From Cedecea colo (lineage in GTDB: Bacteria; Pseudomonadota; Gammaproteobacteria; Enterobacterales; Enterobacteriaceae), in contig NZ_SOYS01000008.1 in NCBI RefSeq assembly GCF_011808225.1, positions 124,001 through 188,000 on the forward strand: 64,000 nucleotides of DNA. Reading direction: 5' to 3'. Positions 56,340 through 64,000 of the stretch are shown here, piece after piece. The notes below the pieces were generated by a model. It had not been told where the DNA came from. It ran no database searches and saw only the letters and a list, made by a program, of their open reading frames with translations. The stretch's first letter is position 1. The number at the start of each line of letters is the position of its first letter. The position numbers were made by a program, and so were the translations under genes.

Positions 56340-56584
56340 GCGAGGGCTCCACTTCATCGTAAGGTAAGAGTTATTGTTTTGTTGCAACCGAGTTAATATA
56401 AACCTCTTCTCTTAAATGAAACAGTGATTGGCTTCAAATGAAAGTTCCGCTTTTAGGGAGGGGAAAAAATATTTTGCTTAGCCTCTCGACAGACGATTTT
56501 TATTCAGGCTATTTTCAAGGCAGGCCACAACCACGTGGCAGCGTCGCTCGGACGGTCCGGGCGCTTACGTAATCTGAGGTATCT

Positions 56585-57823
56585 ATGGCTGACACCAGTC
56601 CTGCTCGTCGTTTTTCGCGTATCGATCGTCTCCCGCCGTATGTGTTTAACATCACCGCCGAGCTGAAAATGGCGGCGCGTCGCCGCGGCGAGGACATTAT
56701 CGATTTCAGTATGGGTAACCCGGATGGCCCAACCCCACCGCACATCGTGGAAAAACTCTGCACGGTGGCGCAGCGTGACGACACGCATGGCTATTCCACC
56801 TCACGCGGTATTCCGCGTTTACGCCGCGCTATTTCGCGCTGGTACAAAGATCGTTACGAAGTGGATATCGATCCGGAAAGCGAAGCGATTGTGACGATTG
56901 GCTCCAAAGAGGGGCTGGCGCACCTGATGCTCGCCACGCTCGATCACGGCGATACCGTGCTGGTGCCGAATCCCAGCTATCCGATACACATCTACGGGGC
57001 GGTGATTGCCGGTGCGCAGGTGCGATCCGTCCCGCTGGTAGAGGGCGTTGATTTCTTCAACGAGCTGGAACGTGCTATTCGCGAAAGCTATCCAAAACCG
57101 AAAATGATGATCCTCGGCTTCCCGTCTAACCCAACCGCGCAGTGCGTAGAGCTGGAGTTCTTCGAAAAAGTAGTCGCGCTGGCAAAACGATATGATGTGC
57201 TGGTTATTCACGATCTTGCCTACGCCGATATCGTATACGACGGCTGGAAAGCCCCGTCGATTATGCAGGTGCCGGGCGCACGCGATGTGGCGGTGGAGTT
57301 TTTCACCCTGTCGAAAAGCTACAATATGGCGGGCTGGCGCATTGGCTTTATGGTAGGAAACCAGGAGCTGGTGAGCGCGCTGGCACGTATCAAGAGTTAT
57401 CACGATTACGGCACCTTCACTCCGTTGCAGGTGGCGGCCATCGCCGCGCTGGAAGGGGATCAGCAGTGTGTGCGTGAGATTGCCGAACAGTATAAACGCC
57501 GCCGCGACGTGCTGGTAAAAGGCCTGCATGAAGCGGGCTGGATGGTGGAATGCCCGAAAGCGTCAATGTACGTCTGGGCGAAAATCCCGGAACAGTATGC
57601 GGCGATGGGCTCGCTGGAATTTGCCAAAAAGCTGCTGCAGGATGCAAAAGTGTGCGTCTCGCCGGGCGTGGGCTTTGGCGACTATGGCGACACCCATGTG
57701 CGTTTCGCACTGATTGAAAACCGCGATCGCATTCGCCAGGCGGTGCGCGGCATTAAAGCGATGTTCCGTGCCGACGGCCTGCTGCCTGCCGGTAGTAAAA
57801 CGTCTTCTGAGGCTACAGAGTAG
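56585..57823 (+). CDS. alaC: Glutamate-pyruvate aminotransferase AlaC
   Basis: AlaC is a PLP aminotransferase that makes alanine from pyruvate and glutamate. The 412-residue protein is nearly identical to E. coli AlaC (YfdZ) over [20 protein letters not shown], with the PLP lysine in [15 protein letters not shown] and the [15 protein letters not shown] segment. A REP-like unit and repeat element C follow the stop. Confidence 0.97.
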   Translation: MADTSPARRFSRIDRLPPYVFNITAELKMAARRRGEDIIDFSMGNPDGPTPPHIVEKLCTVAQRDDTHGYSTSRGIPRLRRAISRWYKDRYEVDIDPESEAIVTIGSKEGLAHLMLATLDHGDTVLVPNPSYPIHIYGAVIAGAQVRSVPLVEGVDFFNELERAIRESYPKPKMMILGFPSNPTAQCVELEFFEKVVALAKRYDVLVIHDLAYADIVYDGWKAPSIMQVPGARDVAVEFFTLSKSYNMAGWRIGFMVGNQELVSALARIKSYHDYGTFTPLQVAAIAALEGDQQCVREIAEQYKRRRDVLVKGLHEAGWMVECPKASMYVWAKIPEQYAAMGSLEFAKKLLQDAKVCVSPGVGFGDYGDTHVRFALIENRDRIRQAVRGIKAMFRADGLLPAGSKTSSEATE

Positions 57824-57832
57824 ATCCGTTTT

Positions 57833-57864
57833 GGCGGATGGCGCTTACGCCTGTCCACCCTACA
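57833..57864. repeat. REP-like palindromic unit after alaC
   Basis: GGCGGATGGCG and CGCCTGTCCACC form an imperfect stem around CTTA, followed by CTACA. It has the layout of enterobacterial REP units and resembles the one after yfeX. Confidence 0.65.
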
Positions 57865-57896
57865 TGAACCCCAGGACGGATGCGCGATAAACGAAA

Positions 57897-58086
57897 ACAG
57901 GAGCCTTTGGCTCCTGTCAGGTTGCTGACAAAGAAGGAAAAAGCGTAGTTTTTCCTTCTTTGTGGTCATTTGCCGAAAATCAATGAATTGATTTTGCTGT
58001 TAATTTTAGGGTGATATTTTTTAGAACTTCGTAAGCTATGAGGTTTGTCATCAGTCCCTGACAGGGGCCATCTGGTCCCTGTTTTG
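57897..58086 (+). repeat. Terminator-flanked interspersed element, copy C
   Basis: A stem-loop ACAGGAGCC-TTT-GGCTCCTGT at 57897-57917 is followed by a 143-nt core and a related stem ACAGGGGCCA-TC-TGGTCCCTGT at 58061-58082, then TTTG. The core begins GTTGCTGACAAAG and, over its first 45 nt, differs from copy A by a single base (A for G in the hairpin loop); it shares the GAAAATCAA/TTGATTTT hairpin and ends GTTTGTCATCAGTC like copy A, while the middle is diverged. The two stems differ at several pairs with pairing kept. It lies between alaC (+) and ypdK (-). Confidence 0.8.
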
Positions 58087-58107
58087 TATCATTTGCTGCG
58101 TGGGATG

Positions 58108-58182
58108 TTATTCAACCATCATCACAAAAGTACCGACCCACAACACCAGAATAACCGAGATACCCATCAGAAAATATTTCAC
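58108..58182 (-). CDS. ypdK: Small membrane protein YpdK
   Basis: This 24-residue single-helix protein, KYFLMGISVILVLWVGTFVMMVE after the initiator, closely parallels E. coli YpdK in length, sequence and position beside alaC. The start is a GTG at 58182 with GGAG 9 nt upstream. It would insert in the inner membrane; its function is unknown. A longer open frame through this gene is not supported. Confidence 0.85.
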   Translation of the reverse strand: MKYFLMGISVILVLWVGTFVMMVE

Positions 58183-58546
58183 TGCACATTGCTCCGCGCG
58201 TATTAACGCACTTTGATCGCCAGAAAAAGTCAGTATAGAAAAGTGAAACCGCTGAGTGGACATTTTGGGAATAGCTTCATCCTCGTCATGGGCCGCTTCA
58301 CGTTGCGTTCTCTGGCCGACAATCGACCAGCCGGCGCTAATGTACTCCCTAATCCTGAGGGAAAACAAGTGTCGCCAAAATGTGACGGTTGTCATTTTTT
58401 CATGAAATGCCTGAAAGCGATATCGCAAGATAATTTCTATGTAAATTAATCGGTTAATTAATTTTTTCCGCTCATGCGTCAGAGTTTTTATGTTAAAAAA
58501 CGTTACGCTAGCGGGTGCCAAAATAATTAATATATCAGGGTAAAAA
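58183..58546. promoter_or_regulatory. Intergenic region between ypdK and the cupin gene, with AT-rich operator-like motif
   Basis: These 364 bp contain no convincing gene. At 58443-58462 AAATTAAT, CGG, TTAATTAATTT forms an imperfect palindrome whose right part GGTTAATTAAT nearly matches the site in the TetR-efflux gap at 59717-59726 (AGTTAATTAAT). A short CTCCCT/AGGGA inverted repeat lies near 58345-58362. The cupin gene's promoter must lie here. Confidence 0.45.
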
Positions 58547-58891
58547 ATGATTGTTTCAAAGCAAAATGCAGAACATTACAGCTGGGGTGGGGACTGCGAC
58601 GGCTGGCATCTGGTAAAAGGATCGTCCCTGAGTATCATTCACGAAAAAATGCCCGCCGGGAGAACGGAGCTGCGGCATTATCATTGTGTGGCTCAGCAGT
58701 TCTTTTTTGTCCTTGCGGGTGAGTTAACTATGGAGCTGGAAGGAGAATTCTATGTGGTTAACGCCGGCGAAGGGATTTCCGTGCCGCCGCAGGCAAGGCA
58801 TCAGGCGAGAAATGAATCTTTGGACAATACCGAATTTCTGGTGATCTCTGAGCCAACAACGCGCGGTGACAGAATCAATCAGGAAGCATAA
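58547..58891 (+). CDS. Cupin-domain protein
   Basis: This 114-residue single-cupin protein has motif 1 as LRHYHCVAQQFFFVLAGELTMELEG and motif 2 as GEGISVPPQARHQARNES, giving His-His-Gln-type metal ligands. Small cupins of this kind are enzymes or ligand binders; nothing here fixes the substrate. It neighbours a TetR regulator and an efflux pump, with which it shares an operator-like motif. The ATG at 58547 follows CAGGG. Confidence 0.8.
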   Translation: MIVSKQNAEHYSWGGDCDGWHLVKGSSLSIIHEKMPAGRTELRHYHCVAQQFFFVLAGELTMELEGEFYVVNAGEGISVPPQARHQARNESLDNTEFLVISEPTTRGDRINQEA

Positions 58892-58967
58892 TTCCAGGCT
58901 CGCCGCAGCAGGATGTAACTGAGATGCGCTTCTTGCTATGGCTCTTTTTCAGGTAAGCGCGGCCAGG

Positions 58968-59678
58968 CTAACTGGCGGTTTTGCCCCCGACTCCCGATGT
59001 CAGCAGCGCTTCTATATGCCGGGAAAGCATCTGCGCGGTGAGTGACCGCTCTCCCTTGCGCCACTCATGCTGAAGACGAGCGACGGGAAGCAGCGTTAAG
59101 CCAAACAAAGAAATAAATAAAAATTCCGGCTGGAGTCCGGGGTTTAATCGTCCTTCATCCTGCCATTTCTGGATCCACATTAGCGCCGATTTTTTTTCTT
59201 TGATGCCAGCCCGCGCATCGATCCTTTCCCTGAGCAACCCGCTTTCGCTAAGCACCTCTCTTATCCACAGCGGCGCGAACCAGGGATGTTCCAGTGAAAC
59301 AGTAATAAATTTCTGCGTCAGGGCCGTCAGGGCCTTAACGGGATCGTCAGGATATTGTTCAAAAACACCGCCCATGGAAGAGCGTACCGGCAGGTATCTT
59401 TCATCGATCAGCACATCTAATAATTGCTCACGGTTTTTGAAGTAGTAATGCAACATGGCGGATGTAACGCCTGCATCCGCGGTAATGGCGCTTAAAGAGG
59501 TTTGAGCAATACCCTGAGTTGAGAAGAGTTTCAGCGCGCTATCAAGTAGCAAGTCGCGTTTATCGGCGCTTTTATTTCCCCCGGCAGGCCGTCCCGGGCG
59601 ACGACGATTTCGCACGCCTTTTGCGTTATTTTCGGATTTTTCACCGCCGTTATTGCCAGCCATTTGTACGGGATCCAT
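58968..59678 (-). CDS. TetR/AcrR family regulator, divergent from an efflux gene
   Basis: This is a regulator of up to 236 residues. After a basic N-terminal stretch (NRRRPGRPAGG) comes the TetR helix-turn-helix (STQGIAQTSLSAITADAGVTSAMLHYYFKNREQLL). The C-terminal domain resembles CecR/AcrR types (HPWFAPLWIREVLSESG). The start may be 59678 or 59663 (MAGNNGGEK). It is likely to repress the divergent DHA2 transporter through the palindrome at 59705. Confidence 0.88.
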   Translation of the reverse strand: MDPVQMAGNNGGEKSENNAKGVRNRRRPGRPAGGNKSADKRDLLLDSALKLFSTQGIAQTSLSAITADAGVTSAMLHYYFKNREQLLDVLIDERYLPVRSSMGGVFEQYPDDPVKALTALTQKFITVSLEHPWFAPLWIREVLSESGLLRERIDARAGIKEKKSALMWIQKWQDEGRLNPGLQPEFLFISLFGLTLLPVARLQHEWRKGERSLTAQMLSRHIEALLTSGVGGKTAS

Positions 59679-59704
59679 TGACCAGATGAAAGTATTCTAT
59701 CAAT

Positions 59705-59726
59705 ATTAATTATCCAGTTAATTAAT
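59705..59726. promoter_or_regulatory. Probable TetR operator
   Basis: ATTAATTAT and TTAATTAAT, inverted with one mismatch, flank CCAG in the gap between the divergent tetR and efflux genes. A related motif lies upstream of the cupin gene at 58443. Confidence 0.6.
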
Positions 59727-59744
59727 TACAAGCTGACAATTCAT

Positions 59745-61244
59745 ATGACGGTGACAGCCTCTCCGCAGAAAGACAATCCGCAGCACACAACTTCCATCCG
59801 CCTGCTGTTCTCCGCGCTTATGCTGGTGATGCTGCTGGCCGCCCTCGATCAGACCATCGTCTCCACCGCGCTGCCAACGATTGTGGGCGAACTGGGCGGC
59901 CTGGAAAAACTCTCCTGGGTAGTCACCGCCTACCTGCTGTCTTCGACCATCGTCGTGCCGCTGTACGGTAAATTTGGCGATCTCCTCGGCCGTAAGATCG
60001 TGCTGCAAACGGCGATAGTTCTGTTTTTACTCGGCTCGGTGCTTTGCGGCCTGGCGCAGAACATGACTCAGCTTATCCTGATGCGCGCTTTGCAGGGGCT
60101 GGGCGGCGGCGGCCTGATGGTGGTCACGATGGCGGCGGTAGGCGACGTCATTCCCCCGGCCGAACGCGGAAAATATCAGGGATTGTTTGGCGGCGTATTC
60201 GGCCTGGCGACGGTGATTGGCCCGCTTATTGGCGGTTTCCTGGTGGAGCACTTTTCCTGGCGCTGGATATTTTATATCAACCTGCCGCTGGGGATTTTCG
60301 CTCTGCTGGTGATTGGTGCGGTGCTCAGACCGCAAACGGCGCGTATTCGCCATCAAATCGACTTTTTGGGGGCGGCGTATCTCGCCGTCTCGTTAACCTG
60401 CCTGATCCTTTTCACCAGCCAGGGCGGCACGGTGATGGCCTGGTCCGACCCGCAGCTGTGGTGCATTTTCGCCTTCTTCGCCGTTACGCTCGGCGGCTTT
60501 ATTTATGAGGAACGTCTGGCCATTGAGCCCATTATTCCGCTGGGGCTGTTCCGCGACCGAACCTTTTTATTAAGCTGCCTGATTGGTTTTATTATCGGAA
60601 TGTCGCTGTTTGGCTCGATGACTTTCCTGCCGCTGTATTTGCAGGTCGTAAAATTCTCCACGCCGTCAGAAGCCGGGATGCAGCTTCTGCCGTTGATGGG
60701 CGGGCTGATGATCACCTCTATTATCAGCGGGCGCATCATCAGTAAAATTGGCCGTTACCGCCTCTTCCCGATTATGGGGACGCTGCTGACGTTTATCGCA
60801 ATGGGGCTGCTGGGCACGTTAAAAATCAACACCCCGATACACATACTTTACCTCTATATCACGCTGCTGGGCTGTGGCCTCGGCATGGTGATGCAGGTGC
60901 TGGTCCTGGCGGTGCAAAACAGCGTGGAACAAAAGCTGATTGGGGTGGCGACCTCCAGCGCGACGCTGTTCCGCCAGATTGGCGGCTCTATCGGCGTGGC
61001 GGCATTTGGGGCGATATTCACCAACGTCCTGCAAAATAGACTTATCGCGCTGATCCCATCGGAAGTACCGTTGCCGCAACACCTGAGCGCAAATGCGGTT
61101 CACGAGCTGCCGGTAGCGCTGCGCGATGATTATCTGCAGGCTTTCGGCTCGGCGCTGCATTCGGTGTACATTATCTCTGCGGGAGTGGTGGTGTTTGCCT
61201 TCTTCCTGTCGCTGCTTCTGAGGGACGTGCCGCTGCGTAAGTAG
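59745..61244 (+). CDS. MFS drug efflux transporter, DHA2 (EmrB/QacA) family
   Basis: This 499-residue major facilitator of the 14-helix drug:proton antiporter family has motif D1 ([16 protein letters not shown]), motif A ([10 protein letters not shown]), motif B ([12 protein letters not shown]) and motif C ([21 protein letters not shown]). It probably exports hydrophobic or cationic compounds; the substrate is unknown. It has no adjacent EmrA-type partner. The divergent TetR gene is the likely regulator. Confidence 0.92.
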   Translation: MTVTASPQKDNPQHTTSIRLLFSALMLVMLLAALDQTIVSTALPTIVGELGGLEKLSWVVTAYLLSSTIVVPLYGKFGDLLGRKIVLQTAIVLFLLGSVLCGLAQNMTQLILMRALQGLGGGGLMVVTMAAVGDVIPPAERGKYQGLFGGVFGLATVIGPLIGGFLVEHFSWRWIFYINLPLGIFALLVIGAVLRPQTARIRHQIDFLGAAYLAVSLTCLILFTSQGGTVMAWSDPQLWCIFAFFAVTLGGFIYEERLAIEPIIPLGLFRDRTFLLSCLIGFIIGMSLFGSMTFLPLYLQVVKFSTPSEAGMQLLPLMGGLMITSIISGRIISKIGRYRLFPIMGTLLTFIAMGLLGTLKINTPIHILYLYITLLGCGLGMVMQVLVLAVQNSVEQKLIGVATSSATLFRQIGGSIGVAAFGAIFTNVLQNRLIALIPSEVPLPQHLSANAVHELPVALRDDYLQAFGSALHSVYIISAGVVVFAFFLSLLLRDVPLRK

Positions 61245-61248
61245 CCGC

Positions 61249-61911
61249 TCAGGTTGTTTGTTTCTGCCGGGCCCAGGCCGCCAGCACCGTGCGTTCGGAT
61301 AGTTCAAGATATTCCGCCAGGGTCCGGGCGGCCAGTGCATTCTGGCCGTCGTTCAGCAGCGCCAGGATATGCGCATTCTTCTCTATATAAGGCGCATAAA
61401 GCATTTCTGGATCGTTAAGATGGCCGAACGCCAGCCGCAGCTCGGCGGAGATATTGCGATACAAACGGCTCAGGCGTTCGCTGTCGGCGAGCTCAACGAT
61501 TGCGGTATGAAATTTCATGTTCGCCGTTCCTACGCGTCGCCAGTCGCTGGACTGACGATATTCCCGCGCTTCTTCCACCGCCGCCTCCATTTTCATCACT
61601 GCCGGATGCAGCGGGTAGGCATGAGTCAGGGCATCACACTCAATCAGACGACGAATGCGGTAGATATCCAGAATCGCCGCCATATCCGGCACCGCCACGT
61701 AAACCCCACGGTTTGGTTCGTAGCGCAACAGGCCTTCCTGAGTAAGCATACGAAACACTTCACGCAGCGTATTGCGCGAAATATCCAGCTGTTCGCTGAG
61801 CGAGGCTTCCGATAAACGGGTGCCGGTCGCCAGCTCGCCGATGATAATTTTCTGCCGAATAGTTTCGGCGATTTTCTCGCTCAGCATTTGAGCGGGCACC
61901 TCTTTCTTCAT
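61249..61911 (-). CDS. GntR family regulator with FCD domain
   Basis: This 220-residue regulator of the FadR subfamily has an N-terminal winged helix (AETIRQKIIIGELATGTRLSEASLSEQLDISRNTLREVFRML) and an FCD ligand domain (IYRIRRLIECDALTHAY, FHTAIVELADSERLSRLYRN). The ATG at 61911 is preferred; a GTG at 61950 is in frame. It is divergent from the NRAMP-like/YcsF genes, and two inverted repeats in the gap are probable operators. The ligand may be a small carboxylic acid, as usual for FCD domains. Confidence 0.87.
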   Translation of the reverse strand: MKKEVPAQMLSEKIAETIRQKIIIGELATGTRLSEASLSEQLDISRNTLREVFRMLTQEGLLRYEPNRGVYVAVPDMAAILDIYRIRRLIECDALTHAYPLHPAVMKMEAAVEEAREYRQSSDWRRVGTANMKFHTAIVELADSERLSRLYRNISAELRLAFGHLNDPEMLYAPYIEKNAHILALLNDGQNALAARTLAEYLELSERTVLAAWARQKQTT

Positions 61912-62004
61912 GTTCTTCTGCGCAGTGGCCCGGTGAGCGGCAATCTTCACATATTAGCCCGGCAGCGGCAAGGCGTTGACGTAGCAGGGTTATTTCAACT
62001 TTAT

Positions 62005-62050
62005 GCACCGAATTGGTGCCTTATCGCTTTTTTATGCACTTTATTGGTGC
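62005..62050. promoter_or_regulatory. Two GntR-type inverted repeats
   Basis: GCACC-GAATT-GGTGC at 62005-62019 and GCACT-TTATT-GGTGC at 62036-62050 share the frame TTATGCAC...TTGGTGC, with centres 31 bp apart (three helical turns). They lie in the gap between the GntR regulator and the transporter operon and are the likely autoregulatory operators. Confidence 0.7.
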
Positions 62051-62156
62051 TTTTTATCGTTTGTCCGAGCGAGAAAAATACCAAAAAGTGATCGCCGTCG
62101 GTTTTTCACTCTTCGATAGACGATTATGTTTGTGTGTTTAATCAACAGACACTAGC

Positions 62157-62199
62157 TTATTGTTCAACAATAAATTCATATTTGATTAACAATGTTAAT
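62157..62199. promoter_or_regulatory. Two AT-rich perfect palindromes before the NRAMP-like gene
   Basis: TTATTGTT-C-AACAATAA at 62157-62173 and ATTAACA-A-TGTTAAT at 62185-62199 are both perfect palindromes, sharing an AACAAT core. They lie 70-115 bp before the transporter start and may bind a second regulator. The binding protein is unknown. Confidence 0.5.
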
Positions 62200-62270
62200 G
62201 CTTTGCCCCAATGATGGTCCGCTTATTGCTTAACAGACAAGGTCTTAATTCTAAAAACGGAGTGAGTCAG

Positions 62271-63512
62271 ATGGCTGCACAAGAAACCGAAAACAAATCC
62301 TTTGTCCGGAAGCGACGCTCATCGCTGATTGCGGCAATATTCCTGATGGCGACCTCGGCCATCGGGCCGGGCTTTATTACCCAAACGGCAACCTTTACCG
62401 CCACCATGGGCGCAGCGTTCGCCTTTGGTATTCTGGCTTCGATAATTATCGACTTTGTGGTGCAGCAGAATATCTGGCGCGTGGTAACGGTTACGCGAAT
62501 GCGCGCGTCTGATGTGGCGAACGCAGCGCTACCCGGCAGCGGTTATCTGCTGGCGGTGCTGGTGATTTTTGGTGGCCTGGTATTTAACGTCGGCAATATT
62601 GCCGGGGCAGGCCTGGGCTTAAATGCCATGCTTGGCCTTTCGCCGAAGTGGGGCGGGTTAATCAGCGCAATGCTGGCGATTTATATCTTTTCTTCGCGCC
62701 GGGCAAGCACCGCCATCGACCGCCTTATTATCATCCTTGGGCTGGTGATGATTGGCCTGACGCTGTATGTAGCCTTTGTCTCTCAGCCACCGGTAGGTGA
62801 GGCGCTGCGCCAGAGCGTTTTCCCGGACAGCATGAACTTTGCCATGATTACCACCATTGTCGGCGGCACCGTGGGCGGCTACATCTCCTATGCCGGAGCG
62901 CATCGCCTGCTGGATAAGGGCATGACCGGCGTTGGGAATATTGCCGCCGTTTCATCCGCGGCCACCAAAGGCATCCTGGTGGTGGGGTTGATGCGCTATG
63001 TGCTGTTTCTGGCGGTGCTGGGCGTGGTGGCAAGCGGGGTGACGCTGGATATTTCCAGCCAGGTGGCGAACCCGGCCTCGCAGGCGTTTCAGCATGCGGT
63101 GGGCAGCTTTGGCGTCAGGATCTTCGGCTTTATCTTCTGGGCTGCTGCACTCACCAGCGTGATTGGCGCGGCCTACACCTCGGTCAGCTTCATGACGGTA
63201 TTTAAGCAAAAAATGACCGAACGCCAGCGTAACATCGCGACCGTGCTGTTTATTGCCGTCTCATTGGTTATTTATCTGCTGCTTGGCACCGCGCCTGCGG
63301 CGCTGCTGGTGTTCGCGGGTGGTTTCAACGGCTTGATTCTGCCTATCGGCCTGACGATTTTCGTCTACGTGGGCTGGAAACGTGCTGACCTGATGGCCGG
63401 CTATGCCTACCCGCGCTGGCTGCTGTGGACGGGGCTTATCACCTGCGTGCTGACCTGGTACATGGGGGCGCTCTCCGTTGGCGCGATTTTCAATTTCCTG
63501 AAAGTGGTCTGA
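62271..63512 (+). CDS. NRAMP-family transporter lacking the metal-binding motifs (YcsG-like)
   Basis: This 413-residue, roughly 11-helix protein is related to NRAMP and to B. subtilis YcsG. Helix 1 reads [15 protein letters not shown], with GPGF where metal transporters have DPGN; helix 6 reads [10 protein letters not shown] with no Met-Pro-His. Manganese transport is therefore unlikely. It sits 10 bp before a LamB/YcsF gene, as ycsG does with ycsF in Bacillus, pointing to uptake of the YcsF substrate. The start at 62271 (MAAQETENK) has a CGGAGTGA site; an upstream extension is ignored. Confidence 0.82.
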   Translation: MAAQETENKSFVRKRRSSLIAAIFLMATSAIGPGFITQTATFTATMGAAFAFGILASIIIDFVVQQNIWRVVTVTRMRASDVANAALPGSGYLLAVLVIFGGLVFNVGNIAGAGLGLNAMLGLSPKWGGLISAMLAIYIFSSRRASTAIDRLIIILGLVMIGLTLYVAFVSQPPVGEALRQSVFPDSMNFAMITTIVGGTVGGYISYAGAHRLLDKGMTGVGNIAAVSSAATKGILVVGLMRYVLFLAVLGVVASGVTLDISSQVANPASQAFQHAVGSFGVRIFGFIFWAAALTSVIGAAYTSVSFMTVFKQKMTERQRNIATVLFIAVSLVIYLLLGTAPAALLVFAGGFNGLILPIGLTIFVYVGWKRADLMAGYAYPRWLLWTGLITCVLTWYMGALSVGAIFNFLKVV

Positions 63513-63522
63513 GGAAAAGCAT

Positions 63523-64000
63523 ATGGCAAAAACGATTGATCTTAATAGCGATTTGGGCGAAAGCTTCGGGCAATGGACGATGGGCGACGACGCCGCAATC
63601 CTTAAAATGGTCAGCAGCGCCAACGTGGCCTGCGGATTTCACGCCGGTTCCCCGGCAGGCATCCTTGAAACCCTGAAAGCGGCAAAAGCTCAGGGCGTGA
63701 CGGTGGGCGCGCATGTCGCTTACCCGGATCTGGTGGGATTTGGCCGCCGCAATATGGACATCGCCAGCGATGAGCTGACCGCCGATGTGATTTACCAGCT
63801 TGGCGCGCTGCAAGGTCTGGCCCGTGCGGCGGGTACTCAGGTGCGCTATGTGAAACCTCATGGCGCGCTTTATAACACCATTGCTTATAACGAACGCCAG
63901 GCATTAGCGGTAATCGACGGGATTCTGGCGGTTGATCCTCAGCTGCCGCTGGTGGGGCTGGCGGGATCGCCGATACTGGCGCTTGCGCAGCAAAAAGGGT
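63523..64000 (+). CDS. LamB/YcsF family protein, 5-oxoprolinase subunit A-like (partial)
   Basis: The frame is open from ATG 63523 ([18 protein letters not shown]) to the window edge, about 159 residues. It matches the LamB/YcsF family, whose member PxpA works with PxpBC to open 5-oxoproline. VKPHGALYN and GFGRR are conserved. The usual ACGFHAGDP reads ACGFHAGSP and GAHPSYPD reads GAHVAYPD, so a conserved Asp and a Pro are replaced. It could be a subfamily with another substrate. Its partners, if any, are beyond the edge. Confidence 0.85.
   Translation, partial: MAKTIDLNSDLGESFGQWTMGDDAAILKMVSSANVACGFHAGSPAGILETLKAAKAQGVTVGAHVAYPDLVGFGRRNMDIASDELTADVIYQLGALQGLARAAGTQVRYVKPHGALYNTIAYNERQALAVIDGILAVDPQLPLVGLAGSPILALAQQKG

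Noticed and set aside
58213-58449. 78-codon open frame upstream of the cupin gene
   Set aside because: No family match and no ribosome site; the region is better read as a promoter and leader.
58108-58521. 137-codon frame containing ypdK
   Set aside because: Only the last 24 codons match YpdK; the upstream part is not protein-like.

Overview
The window is a chromosomal segment of an enteric gammaproteobacterium (Enterobacteriaceae, close to Klebsiella/Enterobacter-like genera but not E. coli K-12). The backbone tktB-talA-maeB ... hemF-amiA-ypeA-yfeZ-yfeY-yfeX-cysPTWAM-crr-ptsI-ptsH-cysK-cysZ-zipA-ligA-ypeB, the Val/Lys tRNA cluster, gltX-yfeC, two tRNA-Ala, nupC/mntH, ypeC, ipdC, yfeO, glk, ypdBA, alaC and ypdK follows enterobacterial gene order, and the proteins resemble their E. 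coli namesakes closely. Differences from K-12 are the absence of eut genes between maeB and hemF, of murRQP and ucpA before cysP, and of xap genes near gltX, and the presence of accessory genes described below. No genus is claimed: that needs a database search.

Region 1 (1-4.7 kb): pentose-phosphate genes tktB (cut by the left edge) and talA, divergent from maeB. Region 2 (4.9-18.1 kb, minus strand): a choline-degrading bacterial microcompartment (BMC) locus at the place where E. coli and Salmonella keep the ethanolamine (eut) BMC. In transcription order it has three near-identical BMC-H shell proteins, a CoA-acylating aldehyde dehydrogenase, a BMC pentamer protein, an iron alcohol dehydrogenase, a very long CutC choline trimethylamine-lyase, its activase CutD, a BMC-H with a charged tail, a PduL phosphotransacylase, a flavoprotein-like protein and two paired SMR exporters. 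No BMC-T protein is present, which matches the GRM2 (type II cut) arrangement known from Klebsiella. Choline would be cleaved to trimethylamine and acetaldehyde inside the shell; acetaldehyde goes to ethanol or acetyl-CoA and acetyl-phosphate, and the SMR pair may export a cationic amine. Upstream in the same direction lie a TetR regulator and a ToxR/ToxS-like membrane regulator pair.

Region 3 (18.1-37 kb): heme, peptidoglycan and sulfur assimilation genes, the general PTS, zipA and ligA. Region 4 (36.3-44 kb): a FlxA-like gene, a tRNA-Lys/Val/Val cluster with a scrambled tRNA remnant between stacked terminators, gltX, two tRNA-Ala, and a c-di-GMP pair (an EAL phosphodiesterase and an active-looking GGEEF cyclase). 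Region 5 (44-58.2 kb): nupC, mntH with Fur and MntR sites, an aldo-keto reductase, ipdC, yfeO, glk, the YpdAB two-component system, a DUF1479 gene, alaC and the tiny ypdK. Region 6 (58.5-64 kb): an accessory cupin/TetR/DHA2 efflux set sharing an AT-rich operator-like motif, then a GntR regulator divergent from an atypical NRAMP-family transporter and a LamB/YcsF protein cut by the right edge.

The most unusual non-coding signal is a family of three intergenic elements (4.7, 26.8 and 57.9 kb). Each lies after a plus-strand gene and has a conserved multi-hairpin core held between two near-identical copies of that locus's own terminator stem-loop, with the U-tract only after the second copy.
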